Below, one piece after another: positions 24,787 through 32,921 of a stretch of 47,271 nt of DNA; position 1 is the first letter of the stretch; each line of letters starts with the position of its first letter. Made by a program: the position numbers and the translations under genes. Source of the DNA: Nitrospira sp. UBA5698 (GTDB taxonomy: Bacteria; Nitrospirota; Nitrospiria; Nitrospirales; Nitrospiraceae); assembly GCA_002420115.1 (NCBI GenBank), contig DIHK01000038.1, positions 40,669 through 87,939 on the forward strand, in the 5' to 3' direction. The notes beneath the pieces were generated by a model. It had not been told where the DNA came from, did not search any database, and saw nothing but the letters and a program-made list of their open reading frames with translations.

Positions 24787-25784
24787 GCACCTTGTACTAC
24801 ATTCTCCTGTTTCTCGTCTCTGTTGTCGTGACACTGGGTGGATGTGCGCTGTTCACAAACGCGATCGAATGGCTGGGCAAACGACTCGGCATTTCTGAAG
24901 GTGCGGTTGGGAGTGTCTTCGCGGCCATCGGCACCACCCTGCCTGAAACCTCGATTCCGATCATTGCCATTTTCTTCGGCGAAAGCCCCGAGGAGATCGA
25001 CGTCGGATTAGGCGCCATCCTCGGCGCACCCTTTATGCTCAGCACGCTGGTACTGCCGATCTTGGCTCTGTTGGTGGTGCTGTACGCACGCGCAGGTAAA
25101 CGCACCGGCCAATTTCATCTTAACTACCGCGATGTCCTCACGGACCTGACCTTCTTTATGATCGGCTACCTGGTAGCACTGGGGTGCGCCTTTGAACGAT
25201 CGAGGCTGATCCATCTGATTGCCGCCGGGGGATTGATCTGTTTGTACATTTACTACATGAAACTGAAATTTGCACCGGCCGAAGCAGGGGAAAGTGGTGA
25301 GCTGGACCCTCTCATCTTCGATAAAACGGCGACAACCCCCTCGCATCTGATGATCGCTTTTCAAGCCTTGTTAGGGTTGGGGGGCTTGATCTTGGGCGCT
25401 CATTTGTTCGTGATGGCAGCGGAATCGATGGCAGGATTGTTCTCTATGTCGCCGCTGATTTTGACGCTCCTCATCGCGCCGTTGGCCACTGAACTCCCGG
25501 AGATGTCTAATAGTTTTCTGTGGCTGTATCGGAAGAAAGACAAGCTCGCCGTGGCCAATGTGACGGGTGCCATGGTGTTTCAAGGCACGCTCCCCGTCTC
25601 ACTTGGGCTGATCGGAACCGAATGGGTCATCGCTCCCTCGGCATTGACGACCATGGTCTTGGCTGTACAGGCAGTAGGGCTCTGCCTCCTTCAGATTCTG
25701 CTTGGAGGTCGCTGGCGACCATGGTTGCTGGGGGCTGGCGCTCTTTTCTACATCGGCTATACCATTTATCTCTATGCCAGCTAG
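24783..25784 (+). CDS. Sodium/calcium exchanger-family membrane protein
   Basis: From the ATG at 24783 the product is 333 aa with about ten membrane segments in two inverted halves. The alpha-repeat motifs of the CaCA superfamily are visible: SVFAAIGTTLPETSIPI in half one and LIAPLATELPEMSNSFLWL in half two, each with the ion-binding Glu (TLPET, ELPEM). A central polar loop (about 165-180) divides the halves. The family exchanges Ca2+ or other divalent cations for Na+ or H+. Its ATGA overlap with larC hints that the cation might be nickel, which is inference only. The gene overlaps pdxA by 11 nt. Confidence 0.85.
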   Translation: MSTLYYILLFLVSVVVTLGGCALFTNAIEWLGKRLGISEGAVGSVFAAIGTTLPETSIPIIAIFFGESPEEIDVGLGAILGAPFMLSTLVLPILALLVVLYARAGKRTGQFHLNYRDVLTDLTFFMIGYLVALGCAFERSRLIHLIAAGGLICLYIYYMKLKFAPAEAGESGELDPLIFDKTATTPSHLMIAFQALLGLGGLILGAHLFVMAAESMAGLFSMSPLILTLLIAPLATELPEMSNSFLWLYRKKDKLAVANVTGAMVFQGTLPVSLGLIGTEWVIAPSALTTMVLAVQAVGLCLLQILLGGRWRPWLLGAGALFYIGYTIYLYAS

Positions 25785-26841
25785 AACCCGCCCCACTCGA
25801 AGAGTCTCGACCTCCGCATCACTCCCGCTGCTGGGAATCACGATGGGAGACCCGGCAGGCATTGGCCCGGAAGTGATTGCCAAGGCCCTGTCCGGAGGAC
25901 GGCTGCACAAAATTTGTCGACCCCTGGTGATTGGCTCACTTGCTGTCATGGTTCGTACCGTTAAGACCCTGCGACTCAAGCTGACTGTACTCCCCATCGA
26001 TGGCCATGAAACACCAGCACTCCGCCCAGGCACCGTGGCCCTCCTGGACCCACTGAGCACCCCATTGGGCCGATTTACACCGGGCCTTGCAGCGGCCGAA
26101 ACCGGTGCGGCGTCAGTCACCTTCATTGAGAAAGCGGTAGAACTCGCCCAATTGGGATGCCTCGATGGAATCGTGACCGCTCCGATCAATAAAGAAGCCA
26201 TCAACATGGCGGGCTGCCGATACCCTGGACACACTGAATTATTGGCCGACCTGACCCAGGCGAAGGAATCCGGCATGATGATCGTCGGCGGCCCCTTGCG
26301 GATCATGTTTGCCACGACACATGTCGCCATTAAAGAGCTTCCGACGCTGCTGACTCAAGCGAGGATTGAAAAAACGATCCGGTTGGCCCACTTGGCACTC
26401 ACCACATTATTTGGGGTCAAACGACCGAAGATTGGAGTGGCCGCACTAAATCCGCATGCGGGCGAACATGGCCTATTCGGAAATGAGGAAGCTCGGGTCA
26501 TTCTTCCGGCAGCCAGGACCGCCCAAGCGCAGGGTATTCTTGCCAGTGATCCATTGCCCGCCGATACGCTGTTTGGAAAGGCCGCAAAGGGGCAGTATGA
26601 CGGGATTGTTGCCTTGTACCATGACCAGGGCTTGATTCCGCTGAAGCTCGTGGCGTTTGGCACTTGCGTGAACCTCACCGTCGGCTTGCCCATCATTCGC
26701 ACTTCCGTCGACCATGGAACAGCCTTTGACATTGTGGGGAAAAAAGTGGCCGACCCGGGAAGTCTGATCGAAGCGGTCACCTTGGCGGCACGAATCGCTC
26801 AGCGACGCGTCAAGAAAGGGCGTGCTCACCATGCCGCTTGA
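25774..26841 (+). CDS. pdxA: 4-hydroxythreonine-4-phosphate dehydrogenase PdxA
   Basis: PdxA oxidises 4-phosphohydroxy-L-threonine in the DXP-dependent vitamin B6 pathway. The 355-aa protein, from the ATG at 25774, has ITMGDPAGIGPEVI at the N-terminus, TAPINKEAINMAG, YPGHTELLADLT with a metal histidine, NPHAGEHGLFGNEE, LYHDQGLIPLKL with another metal histidine, and RTSVDHGTAFDI. These are the family's landmarks in the right order. The frame reaches back to 25702 inside the exchanger gene; the start at 25774 is the sensible one. PdxJ is not in the window. Confidence 0.93.
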   Translation: MPARTRPTRRVSTSASLPLLGITMGDPAGIGPEVIAKALSGGRLHKICRPLVIGSLAVMVRTVKTLRLKLTVLPIDGHETPALRPGTVALLDPLSTPLGRFTPGLAAAETGAASVTFIEKAVELAQLGCLDGIVTAPINKEAINMAGCRYPGHTELLADLTQAKESGMMIVGGPLRIMFATTHVAIKELPTLLTQARIEKTIRLAHLALTTLFGVKRPKIGVAALNPHAGEHGLFGNEEARVILPAARTAQAQGILASDPLPADTLFGKAAKGQYDGIVALYHDQGLIPLKLVAFGTCVNLTVGLPIIRTSVDHGTAFDIVGKKVADPGSLIEAVTLAARIAQRRVKKGRAHHAA

Positions 26842-27148
26842 TCGCGCTAAGCAATTGACCACCATTCGACAACAGCTTGCGGAACTGGATGCGCTTGCAC
26901 AACAAACCCGTCAGGACCTGAATACCGTCGCGGGAGCAGAACGAGTCGCAAAGTGGAAGTCACGCACCATCGCACTGCTTACCACCACGGTCGGCGACGA
27001 AGACCGGGACACGTTCGCCCGTACCCAACCAGGACCATCCTTCACCAACGACTTGCTCGAAGAGTTTACTGATCTCGTAGAGTGTTACCGTACGCCGCTG
27101 GTTTGCCTCCTCGACAAACTCGCTCGTTCATCTCCGCCCGGGAGTTGA
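26831..27148 (+). CDS. Small helical hypothetical protein, 105 aa
   Basis: The protein starts MPLDRAKQLTTIRQQLAELD, a predicted coiled coil of heptads, and has no membrane segment or signal. The ATG at 26831 is inside the last codons of pdxA (11-nt overlap). The stop ends 2 nt before the rsmA start. Such tight packing supports a real co-translated gene. I do not recognise the family. It could assist either neighbour, but nothing in the sequence says so. Confidence 0.6.
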   Translation: MPLDRAKQLTTIRQQLAELDALAQQTRQDLNTVAGAERVAKWKSRTIALLTTTVGDEDRDTFARTQPGPSFTNDLLEEFTDLVECYRTPLVCLLDKLARSSPPGS

Positions 27149-27150
27149 AT

Positions 27151-27954
27151 GTGGACTCAGCATCTCCTCCCGCAGCGATCAGGCGGCTTGGACAAAATTT
27201 TCTTGTGGACCCGAACATCGTTCGCAAGATCGTCGCACTCGCAGAACTTTCATCCACTGATACCGTCCTCGAGATCGGCCCAGGCCGAGGCTTCCTGACG
27301 GAAGCTCTGTGCCGAGCCGCCGGTCACATCACCGCCATTGAAGTTGATCCTCGTCTCCACACCTTTCTATCTGAACGAACCGCGCATCTTGCGAATTTAA
27401 CCCTCCTACTCGGCGATGCCCTGACCTGTTCGATCGAACACTTACCGATCGGGACCATTGTCGTCGCCAATCTCCCCTACTATATCTCCACTCCGCTCTT
27501 ATTTCGGCTCCTGTCCCAAGGCAATCGTTTCGCCCGCATGGTCCTGATGCTTCAAAACGAAGTCGCGGATCGTCTTATCGCAAAATCTGGGAGTTCAGAT
27601 TACGGTGTCCTCTCTGTGATGGCCCAATACTCCGCAAATATTTCAAAAGCCTTCAAAGTTTCCCCGCAGTGCTTCCGCCCTCGACCCGAAGTTGATTCAG
27701 CCGTTGTGCTGCTGCATGCACTCGAACCCCGAGTGCACCCACCTGAAGCAGAGCGACGGTTCACTACGCTTGTACGAGCCGCGTTCGCTCACCGACGGAA
27801 GACACTCGTGAACTCCCTTCGGAACGAAGGGTATGATTCGAGGCTTGTCGAATCAGCCTTGGCAACACTTCACCTCTCACCTTCGCTTCGCGCTGAGACC
27901 CTTCCCTTGGAGCAATTTCTCGCGTTAGCCCGTTGCATGGAGGATGTGACGTGA
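27151..27954 (+). CDS. rsmA: 16S rRNA dimethyladenosine transferase RsmA/KsgA
   Basis: RsmA adds two methyl groups to each of two adjacent adenines near the 3' end of 16S rRNA late in small-subunit assembly, using S-adenosylmethionine. The 267-aa protein has LGQNFLVDPN, the SAM site LEIGPGRGFLTEAL, an acidic residue in AIEVDP, the catalytic NLPYYIS, and the C-terminal FRPRPEVDSAVV plus AFAHRRKTLVNSL. The frame extends to 27082, but a GTG at 27151 with GGGAG about 7 nt upstream gives the normal N-terminus. Confidence 0.93.
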   Translation: MDSASPPAAIRRLGQNFLVDPNIVRKIVALAELSSTDTVLEIGPGRGFLTEALCRAAGHITAIEVDPRLHTFLSERTAHLANLTLLLGDALTCSIEHLPIGTIVVANLPYYISTPLLFRLLSQGNRFARMVLMLQNEVADRLIAKSGSSDYGVLSVMAQYSANISKAFKVSPQCFRPRPEVDSAVVLLHALEPRVHPPEAERRFTTLVRAAFAHRRKTLVNSLRNEGYDSRLVESALATLHLSPSLRAETLPLEQFLALARCMEDVT

Positions 27955-28138
27955 CCGGATTCCTGTACCTCGAACTGAGGCGATACCGATAACGGCATCA
28001 CTCCCACACACCGTGCGAACTCATCTGCACATAAAAGGAATCACCTGAATGGATGGCAGGCTGTTGAAAACCATTTACGTGCACGACCCATCTCCACCGT
28101 TTGGCAGCCACGGGCCGGATTCAATTGGGTCGCTGCGT

Positions 28139-28780
28139 TTACTGAGGGCGTAGGTGTATTTTGAACATCACCCGGCGGCTCCGCTCCCGATCCAGGTCTC
28201 CTGCATCGTCTCGTAGAAGATTCTGTCTCCCACGACCATTCGCCGTCGCCTTTTGCAGAAAACATTCATAGGCCCAGGGAAGCTTCTCCCGGACAACCTC
28301 CACGCTCTTGGCCAACACAGCGAAGGAACGCTCCTGGCTCAGTCGTAAATTCTGAAGGTCGTTTCCGAGATCATCGGTATATCCCTCTATGACAAAGGCT
28401 TCCACCTCTTTGCCCCCTTGGGCACAGACCATAGCGGCATAGTGTGGCATCGTCTCTGACAGAAAGGCCTCCGCAGGCGGGAGTAACTTACTCTCTCCGA
28501 GGTCAAAATTGAGCGCAACGTTCGGTATACTGATAGACAACACATCTGGCTTGTGGGCTTCATACTGGGGAAGCGGGGGATCCAGGTTCTGGCGTACTTC
28601 CCTTAGAGATGAAGGACTCTCTGCATGACTTTCCTGGCTCTCGTGAACCCGACTCACATAGGCGGCAAACAGAAGGATGAAGATTACGGCGAGCGAGGTC
28701 ATGAGATCAGTCACCCCACTAAATACATCCGACGGCGAGACGGAAGATTCCCGTGCCAGTGACGGTTTGCGATGTCTCAT
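28139..28780 (-). CDS. MotB/OmpA-like protein, ZorB-type stator subunit
   Basis: The 213-aa protein has a short N-terminal cytosolic part and one membrane helix (about 20-43) carrying Asp25 in GVTDLMTSLAVIFILLF. That is the place of the proton-binding Asp of MotB, and of Asp26 in Zorya ZorB. A periplasmic OmpA-type peptidoglycan-binding domain follows with EGYTDDLGNDLQNLRLSQERSFAVL and ERSRRVMFKI. It lies 15 nt downstream of the MotA/ZorA-like gene. The two should form a peptidoglycan-anchored proton-driven complex. Flagellar stator, ExbD-type or defence roles are not decided by sequence. Confidence 0.78.
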   Translation of the reverse strand: MRHRKPSLARESSVSPSDVFSGVTDLMTSLAVIFILLFAAYVSRVHESQESHAESPSSLREVRQNLDPPLPQYEAHKPDVLSISIPNVALNFDLGESKLLPPAEAFLSETMPHYAAMVCAQGGKEVEAFVIEGYTDDLGNDLQNLRLSQERSFAVLAKSVEVVREKLPWAYECFLQKATANGRGRQNLLRDDAGDLDRERSRRVMFKIHLRPQ

Positions 28781-28795
28781 CTGACCACCCCCGCA

Positions 28796-30010
28796 TTACT
28801 CCTGATCTGATGGGCTGTTCCTACCGTTCACAGTCTTGCCAGAATGAGCAGTTTCTGCAGTCGCTCCATGGGTCTTCAGCTGCTGGAATATAGTTTCCAT
28901 TTCTGATTTCGAGAGCTGTACCGGAGCTGGCTCTTTCAGTGTCCGGTTAAGGTCCTGGATTGCATCTGCCAGCGGCTGAATCACCCGCTTCAATGCTTTT
29001 TGCACCTCATGACCGATCTCTCCCGGAAGATCGTCGACTGTTGAACTGCGTTGAGTCGCACTCACCGCAGTGAGAGACTCTGACACCTTCGTTAAGGCGG
29101 CCACGGCCGTACTGAGTCGATGGTGCACGACCTCAGCTAATTGTTTGTCTCCGTCGTTCCTGGTGGGACCGACGATGTTTGACACATGCCCGGTCTGCAC
29201 CGCTAAAGACTGGGCATGTTGATCCACGATCCGTTGAGGGAATACTTCATCGAGCAGCGAGAGACACCGTCGATATCGGTTGCTCAGCCGATACCAGAGG
29301 GAATTTTCCAACAGGGTAAATGCATTCGCACAAGCCAAACCGGCAATGGAGGTGACAAACTTTCCCGAGAGCCCGTTGATGAGACCGGCGAGTCCTTCGA
29401 CCTGCGAGCCGGTCGCATGAAGCTTGCTCAAGCCGATCAGAATCGCCAGAAACGTGAACATCAGTCCCATACCGGTTAGAAACGACGGGAATTGCCGATA
29501 GAATCCCACGTTGAGATATTCCGCCGTGGAAGCTTCGAAGGAGAAGAAATCCGCCGCCGATTTTTTCGCGGATACCGTCGGCTCAAGAAACCAAGCCGAC
29601 TGTTCAATGGCAAAGGTCTTTCGGTAGGAAAGCCACTCTGCGGCAAATGCCGGTTCAGCACGCATGGCCCTATCCAACACGTGGAGATCATCGAGATCGC
29701 GTCGTGATTCTTGCGACCCCTCCGAATTCGGCCTAGGTCTACTCAATCTCGCCGTGACCACCCACTCCTTTGACCATTGGCGACGTGCCAGGAGCAGACT
29801 CGACACCTGTGATTGCACTCGACACAATGCCTGCCGAATCCGCCAGGCTCCACGAATGAGGACGGCTCCATGCCAGCCGCATATGGCAAGAATCCCCGCC
29901 AGACCCATCCAGCTCAGGATTGGACTGGACAGCCCGCCGATGATGGCTACATCCTGAGTGATGAATTCCCAGAGATCGGTTGCCGCATTCCACCCATTTG
30001 TCACATCCAT
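28796..30010 (-). CDS. MotA/TolQ/ExbB-family proton channel, ZorA-like
   Basis: The 404-aa protein has an N-terminal membrane segment (about 30-55), a large cytosolic region, and two more membrane segments: about 165-190 (FLTGMGLMFTFLAILIGLSK) and about 205-230 (INGLSGKFVTSIAGLACANAF). This three-helix order and the proline/glycine channel motif are those of ZorA and TolQ-type proteins. A cytosolic helical tail of about 170 residues follows, much shorter than the tail of ZorA (about 700 aa in total). The partner gene follows after 15 nt. ZorC, ZorD and ZorE are absent from the window. Confidence 0.75.
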   Translation of the reverse strand: MDVTNGWNAATDLWEFITQDVAIIGGLSSPILSWMGLAGILAICGWHGAVLIRGAWRIRQALCRVQSQVSSLLLARRQWSKEWVVTARLSRPRPNSEGSQESRRDLDDLHVLDRAMRAEPAFAAEWLSYRKTFAIEQSAWFLEPTVSAKKSAADFFSFEASTAEYLNVGFYRQFPSFLTGMGLMFTFLAILIGLSKLHATGSQVEGLAGLINGLSGKFVTSIAGLACANAFTLLENSLWYRLSNRYRRCLSLLDEVFPQRIVDQHAQSLAVQTGHVSNIVGPTRNDGDKQLAEVVHHRLSTAVAALTKVSESLTAVSATQRSSTVDDLPGEIGHEVQKALKRVIQPLADAIQDLNRTLKEPAPVQLSKSEMETIFQQLKTHGATAETAHSGKTVNGRNSPSDQE

Positions 30011-30276
30011 TTGGCCGCACCCTTATCCAGACACGGAACCCAGGGATAACCAGACCAGTCAGCTCAACTTTCGTGCCAGTGGAAAACCACCGTTTATTGG
30101 GCATTCTCCACATGACCTGACAACACAGTCGGCACTTCCTGCCCAACAGATCGGCAGGTTCTTCCCGGCTTAGGCAACTGCGTGAACACCAAGAAGGCGA
30201 ATGATCCGTGGCTTCCGAACAGACAAACCTTCGTGTATGATTGTCACGTCCCCTGGGAGGTGATGGGAGATTAGCC

Positions 30277-30474
30277 ATGCATTTTGTCCGTATCGGAAAC
30301 CGGGCCATCAACCTGGACTTGGTTTCTCATTGTGAAGTTCAAGCCTGGCACGATACGGTGTCGGTCAAGGTGTTTATGACGGGAACGGCGAATAATACCC
30401 CGGTGGTGCTGAACGAAGACGAAGCGAAGCTGTTCTGGAAATATATTGAGTACGTTGCGGAGAAGCCGGTCTAG
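30277..30474 (+). CDS. Small hypothetical protein, 65 aa
   Basis: The ATG at 30277 has GGGAG 7 nt upstream. The protein has a beta-strand-like N-terminus (MHFVRIGNRAINLDLVSHCE), a polar middle and a C-terminal helix (EDEAKLFWKYIEYVAEK). It is soluble and has no signal peptide. This resembles small domains found downstream of many bacterial genes for which no function is known. It is divergent from the ZorA-like gene, 266 nt away. Confidence 0.65.
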   Translation: MHFVRIGNRAINLDLVSHCEVQAWHDTVSVKVFMTGTANNTPVVLNEDEAKLFWKYIEYVAEKPV

Positions 30475-30791
30475 CCGATCGCACCTTTTAAGTCGCGAGT
30501 CCCCTTCATTTTATGCTGGCATGATCATGCAGATTGAGTCTCTCCGTCTTCTTCATCGCCGTGATGAGCAATCGCGCCATGAAGCGGATTCATAATATTT
30601 CGGAAAGAGGCTGATTAAACCTCAAGTTGAGCATCACCACAGCTCTATCTTCACAAGCAGAACAATTCCACTGGAGTAAAGCCTGATGGGCCTATCTGGT
30701 CGCTTGGGACCCCGTTTTCGTGGTATGGTTAGTCATGAGTAGTGATTCGATCTCTTGCAGGGCATTCCGAGACAACAGATCTCGTTTCCCG
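30475..30791. other. Intergenic region with one perfect palindrome
   Basis: No gene is visible in these 317 bases. A perfect 12-bp palindrome GCATGATCATGC lies at 30519-30530 and could bind a dimeric regulator, but nothing links it to a gene. No good promoter pair is evident. Confidence 0.3.
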
Positions 30792-31133
30792 ATGGCTCCA
30801 AGAACAGGGGTTATATACCTCAGCGGCCTGCTCTGTTTCCTCCTTGTCCTCACCGGATGCATCAGTGAATATTCAGTGCTCAGTGGTTCCGGAGCGCCAT
30901 TACTGATTTCCCGCCGTGGCTACACCGCACAAGAGTGTACTGAAAAGGTGAAGGACGAAGCGGCTCGCATCGGTATGACGTTGCGATATATTCACATACG
31001 CGGCAATGTCGTCGATCGTTCACTCCTCTGGCCTTTTCAGCCAGGGTATGCCTGTGAAGCGGCATTTGGTCCGGAACAACCTCCAATCGGAACATACCCC
31101 GGGGCTCTGCCGATCGGTTCTCGCGGATCGTGA
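30792..31133 (+). CDS. Hypothetical lipoprotein
   Basis: From the ATG at 30792 the product is 113 aa and begins with a lipoprotein signal (MAPRTGVIYLSGLLCFLLVL then TGC, Cys23). The mature part is small, with a RGYTAQECTEKVKDEAARIGM helix and a C-terminal Gly/Pro-rich tail. The frame extends to a GTG at 30720, but the later start gives a standard signal peptide. I do not recognise the family. Two further cysteines in the mature part could form a disulfide. Confidence 0.6.
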   Translation: MAPRTGVIYLSGLLCFLLVLTGCISEYSVLSGSGAPLLISRRGYTAQECTEKVKDEAARIGMTLRYIHIRGNVVDRSLLWPFQPGYACEAAFGPEQPPIGTYPGALPIGSRGS

Positions 31134-31565
31134 TCACGAGACCACGCCTTGCTCCCCCCTTTCTAATCCACAGTCCCTACCACTGCTGCTCACGTTGATG
31201 TACGGCTCTCGACACTAAGCACCTCTTAACCTCGCTCTCTCTTCTCCCTCACAGTCATCTGGATCCACCACCTCCCGATCTCTCATCCACCGTTGGCTCA
31301 GTATCTTGATAGTGTGACGACCGGCCTCCTGATCATCATGGCGAATGCTTGTTTCTCTGCGCCCTCTCTTGTTCCAGCCCCGCGCCAGAAGCGGACCTCC
31401 TATTTAAAGAATCACGTCGGCCTCAGATTTCGTCTTCCCACCAAGACCGTGTCGGCTGTCACCACTTCAACCATTTGCTTGTTGTATCAGAGCCTTACGC
31501 TATACTTGACAGAGATCCAGAGAACAGGCTGTAGGCAGTACGCGGCAGGGCTACCCGGACTGGGC
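31134..31565. other. Intergenic region upstream of the GGDEF gene
   Basis: No coding signal is convincing here. The frame of the downstream gene stays open from 31293, but its first 91 codons look unlike protein and a good promoter lies inside them. The only recognised feature is that promoter at 31479-31506. Confidence 0.35.
31479..31506 (+). promoter_or_regulatory. Promoter of the receiver-GGDEF gene
   Basis: TTGTTG (31479-31484) and TATACT (31501-31506, 5 of 6) are separated by 16 nt. Transcription would begin near 31513, leaving a leader of about 53 nt to the ATG at 31566. This supports that start over the longer frame. Confidence 0.5.
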
Positions 31566-32489
31566 ATGATCAAGATCCTCTTAGTTGAAGACAATGCTGT
31601 TGATGCTCGCCTTACGCAAGATATCCTTGCAGAGTGGCATCTGGAAGAATTCAATATCACCCATGTGACACGTCTGAGTGACGCCTTCCGCTATCTCGCG
31701 CGAGCTCGATTTGATGCTGTGCTGTTAGACCTTTCGCTCCCGGATGGCTCCGGGCTCTCAACGGTTCGGCAGATTCACGCGGCAAATCCGACCATTGCAC
31801 TGATTGTCCTCAGCGGGCTCAACGATCAAACGCTGGCCTTGCAAGCGGTCCAAAACGGAGCACAGGATTATCTCGTGAAGGGAGAAGGTCCGTCGGAACT
31901 CTTGGCCCGCTCGATCCATTACGCAATCGAACGGAAGCGTGCGGAAGCACGACTCACGTACCTCGCCCAGTACGATCAGCTGACCGGGCTGGTGAACCGC
32001 AGCTTGTTCCGCGACCGACTCGTGCAAGCCATGGCACGAAGTAAGCGCCTTCAGCAGCCGCTCGGACTGATGCTGCTTGATCTGGATCGATTCAAACCGG
32101 TGAACGATACGCTCGGCCACAGTGTCGGTGATCAACTGCTGAAAGTTGTGGCGGAACGACTCCATGAATGTGTCCGTGAAGTAGACACTGTCGCGCGCAT
32201 GGGAGGAGATGAGTTTACTATCATCCTGGAAGGATTGATGTGCGAAGAAGATATCTCATTGGTGGCTCAGCGAATCACCACATCCCTCTCCGAACCATTC
32301 ATCCTTGGAGAACACCAGGCCGTGATCAGTGTCAGTATCGGCATCACCATCTATCCGACCGACGACCATGATATCGATGAACTACTCACACACGCGGATG
32401 CCGCAATGTACCGCGCAAAACAACAAGGCGGTAACTCGTTTCAGTTTCACATTCCTAACGATTCACCATCCTCGACATGTCAACATTGA
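31566..32489 (+). CDS. Response regulator with GGDEF diguanylate cyclase domain
   Basis: The 307-aa protein has a receiver domain (1-120) with acidic pocket Glu8/Asp9, phospho-acceptor Asp55 (VLLDLSLPDG) and Lys105. A GGDEF domain (about 135-300) follows, with the intact active site GGDEF (213-217) and an intact RxxD inhibition site (204-207) five residues before it. It should make cyclic di-GMP when phosphorylated and be limited by product feedback. No histidine kinase is adjacent, so the partner is elsewhere. The start is set by the promoter at 31479-31506. Confidence 0.9.
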   Translation: MIKILLVEDNAVDARLTQDILAEWHLEEFNITHVTRLSDAFRYLARARFDAVLLDLSLPDGSGLSTVRQIHAANPTIALIVLSGLNDQTLALQAVQNGAQDYLVKGEGPSELLARSIHYAIERKRAEARLTYLAQYDQLTGLVNRSLFRDRLVQAMARSKRLQQPLGLMLLDLDRFKPVNDTLGHSVGDQLLKVVAERLHECVREVDTVARMGGDEFTIILEGLMCEEDISLVAQRITTSLSEPFILGEHQAVISVSIGITIYPTDDHDIDELLTHADAAMYRAKQQGGNSFQFHIPNDSPSSTCQH

Positions 32490-32921
32490 TGGGGTCCCCG
32501 TGTGTGACTTGCTCCCAGTCATTCAAGGTCGCTAAATCACAGATGAGAAGAGGTGAGCGACCGAAGAGGGCGTCACAGGGATTAAAATCCATCGAAAAGG
32601 TTATCCATTGAGTAACATCAGGATTAGCTTTTGTGAACCAGCAAGCGATCAGATACCGTTCAGCATGGTGCGCTCCCGGCGAGAAGACTCTCTCCCAACT
32701 GCGCCCGGGTGATTACGTTGTTGTGATGCAGGTAGGCATACCATCTTGTACAATTCTGTGTCCTGCATGACACGTTGCCGGCAATGGCCTCCTTGTCCCT
32801 TGCGGCGCCGGTTCACAAGACCCTGTTATTTCAGCGCTTCCCTCTCCTGTCTTTCACTTTGCTTGGCACACCGATTGCGTTATAGGCCAGTCGACTTTGA
32901 TTGAACTGATGGAGGCCCGAT
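32490..32921. other. Intergenic region carrying a sigma-54-type promoter
   Basis: No gene is recognised in these 432 bases. A sigma-54-type promoter lies at 32863-32878. TTGTGAACC (32631-32639) and GGTTCACAA (32810-32818) are distant reverse complements that might be activator sites. GTGTC/GACAC arms near 32758-32773 form a small hairpin. Confidence 0.4.
32863..32878 (+). promoter_or_regulatory. Sigma-54 (RpoN)-type promoter
   Basis: The sequence TTGGCAC, five bases, then TTGC matches the -24/-12 consensus with the required 10-bp distance between the GG and GC elements. Transcription would start near 32890, leaving about 32 nt before the TPR gene's ATG at 32922. Such promoters need an enhancer-binding ATPase, and the 370 bp upstream leave room for its sites. 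Confidence 0.55.

Noticed and set aside
28046..28085. Sequence resembling a common intergenic motif (CAGGCTGTTGAAAA)
   Set aside because: Similar strings are frequent in several environmental bacteria, but one short copy with no partner in the window does not support an element.
29739..30311. 190-aa minus-strand frame over the start of the ZorA-like gene
   Set aside because: It overlaps the convincing ZorA-like frame, which has the right domain order; the other frame has no recognisable features.
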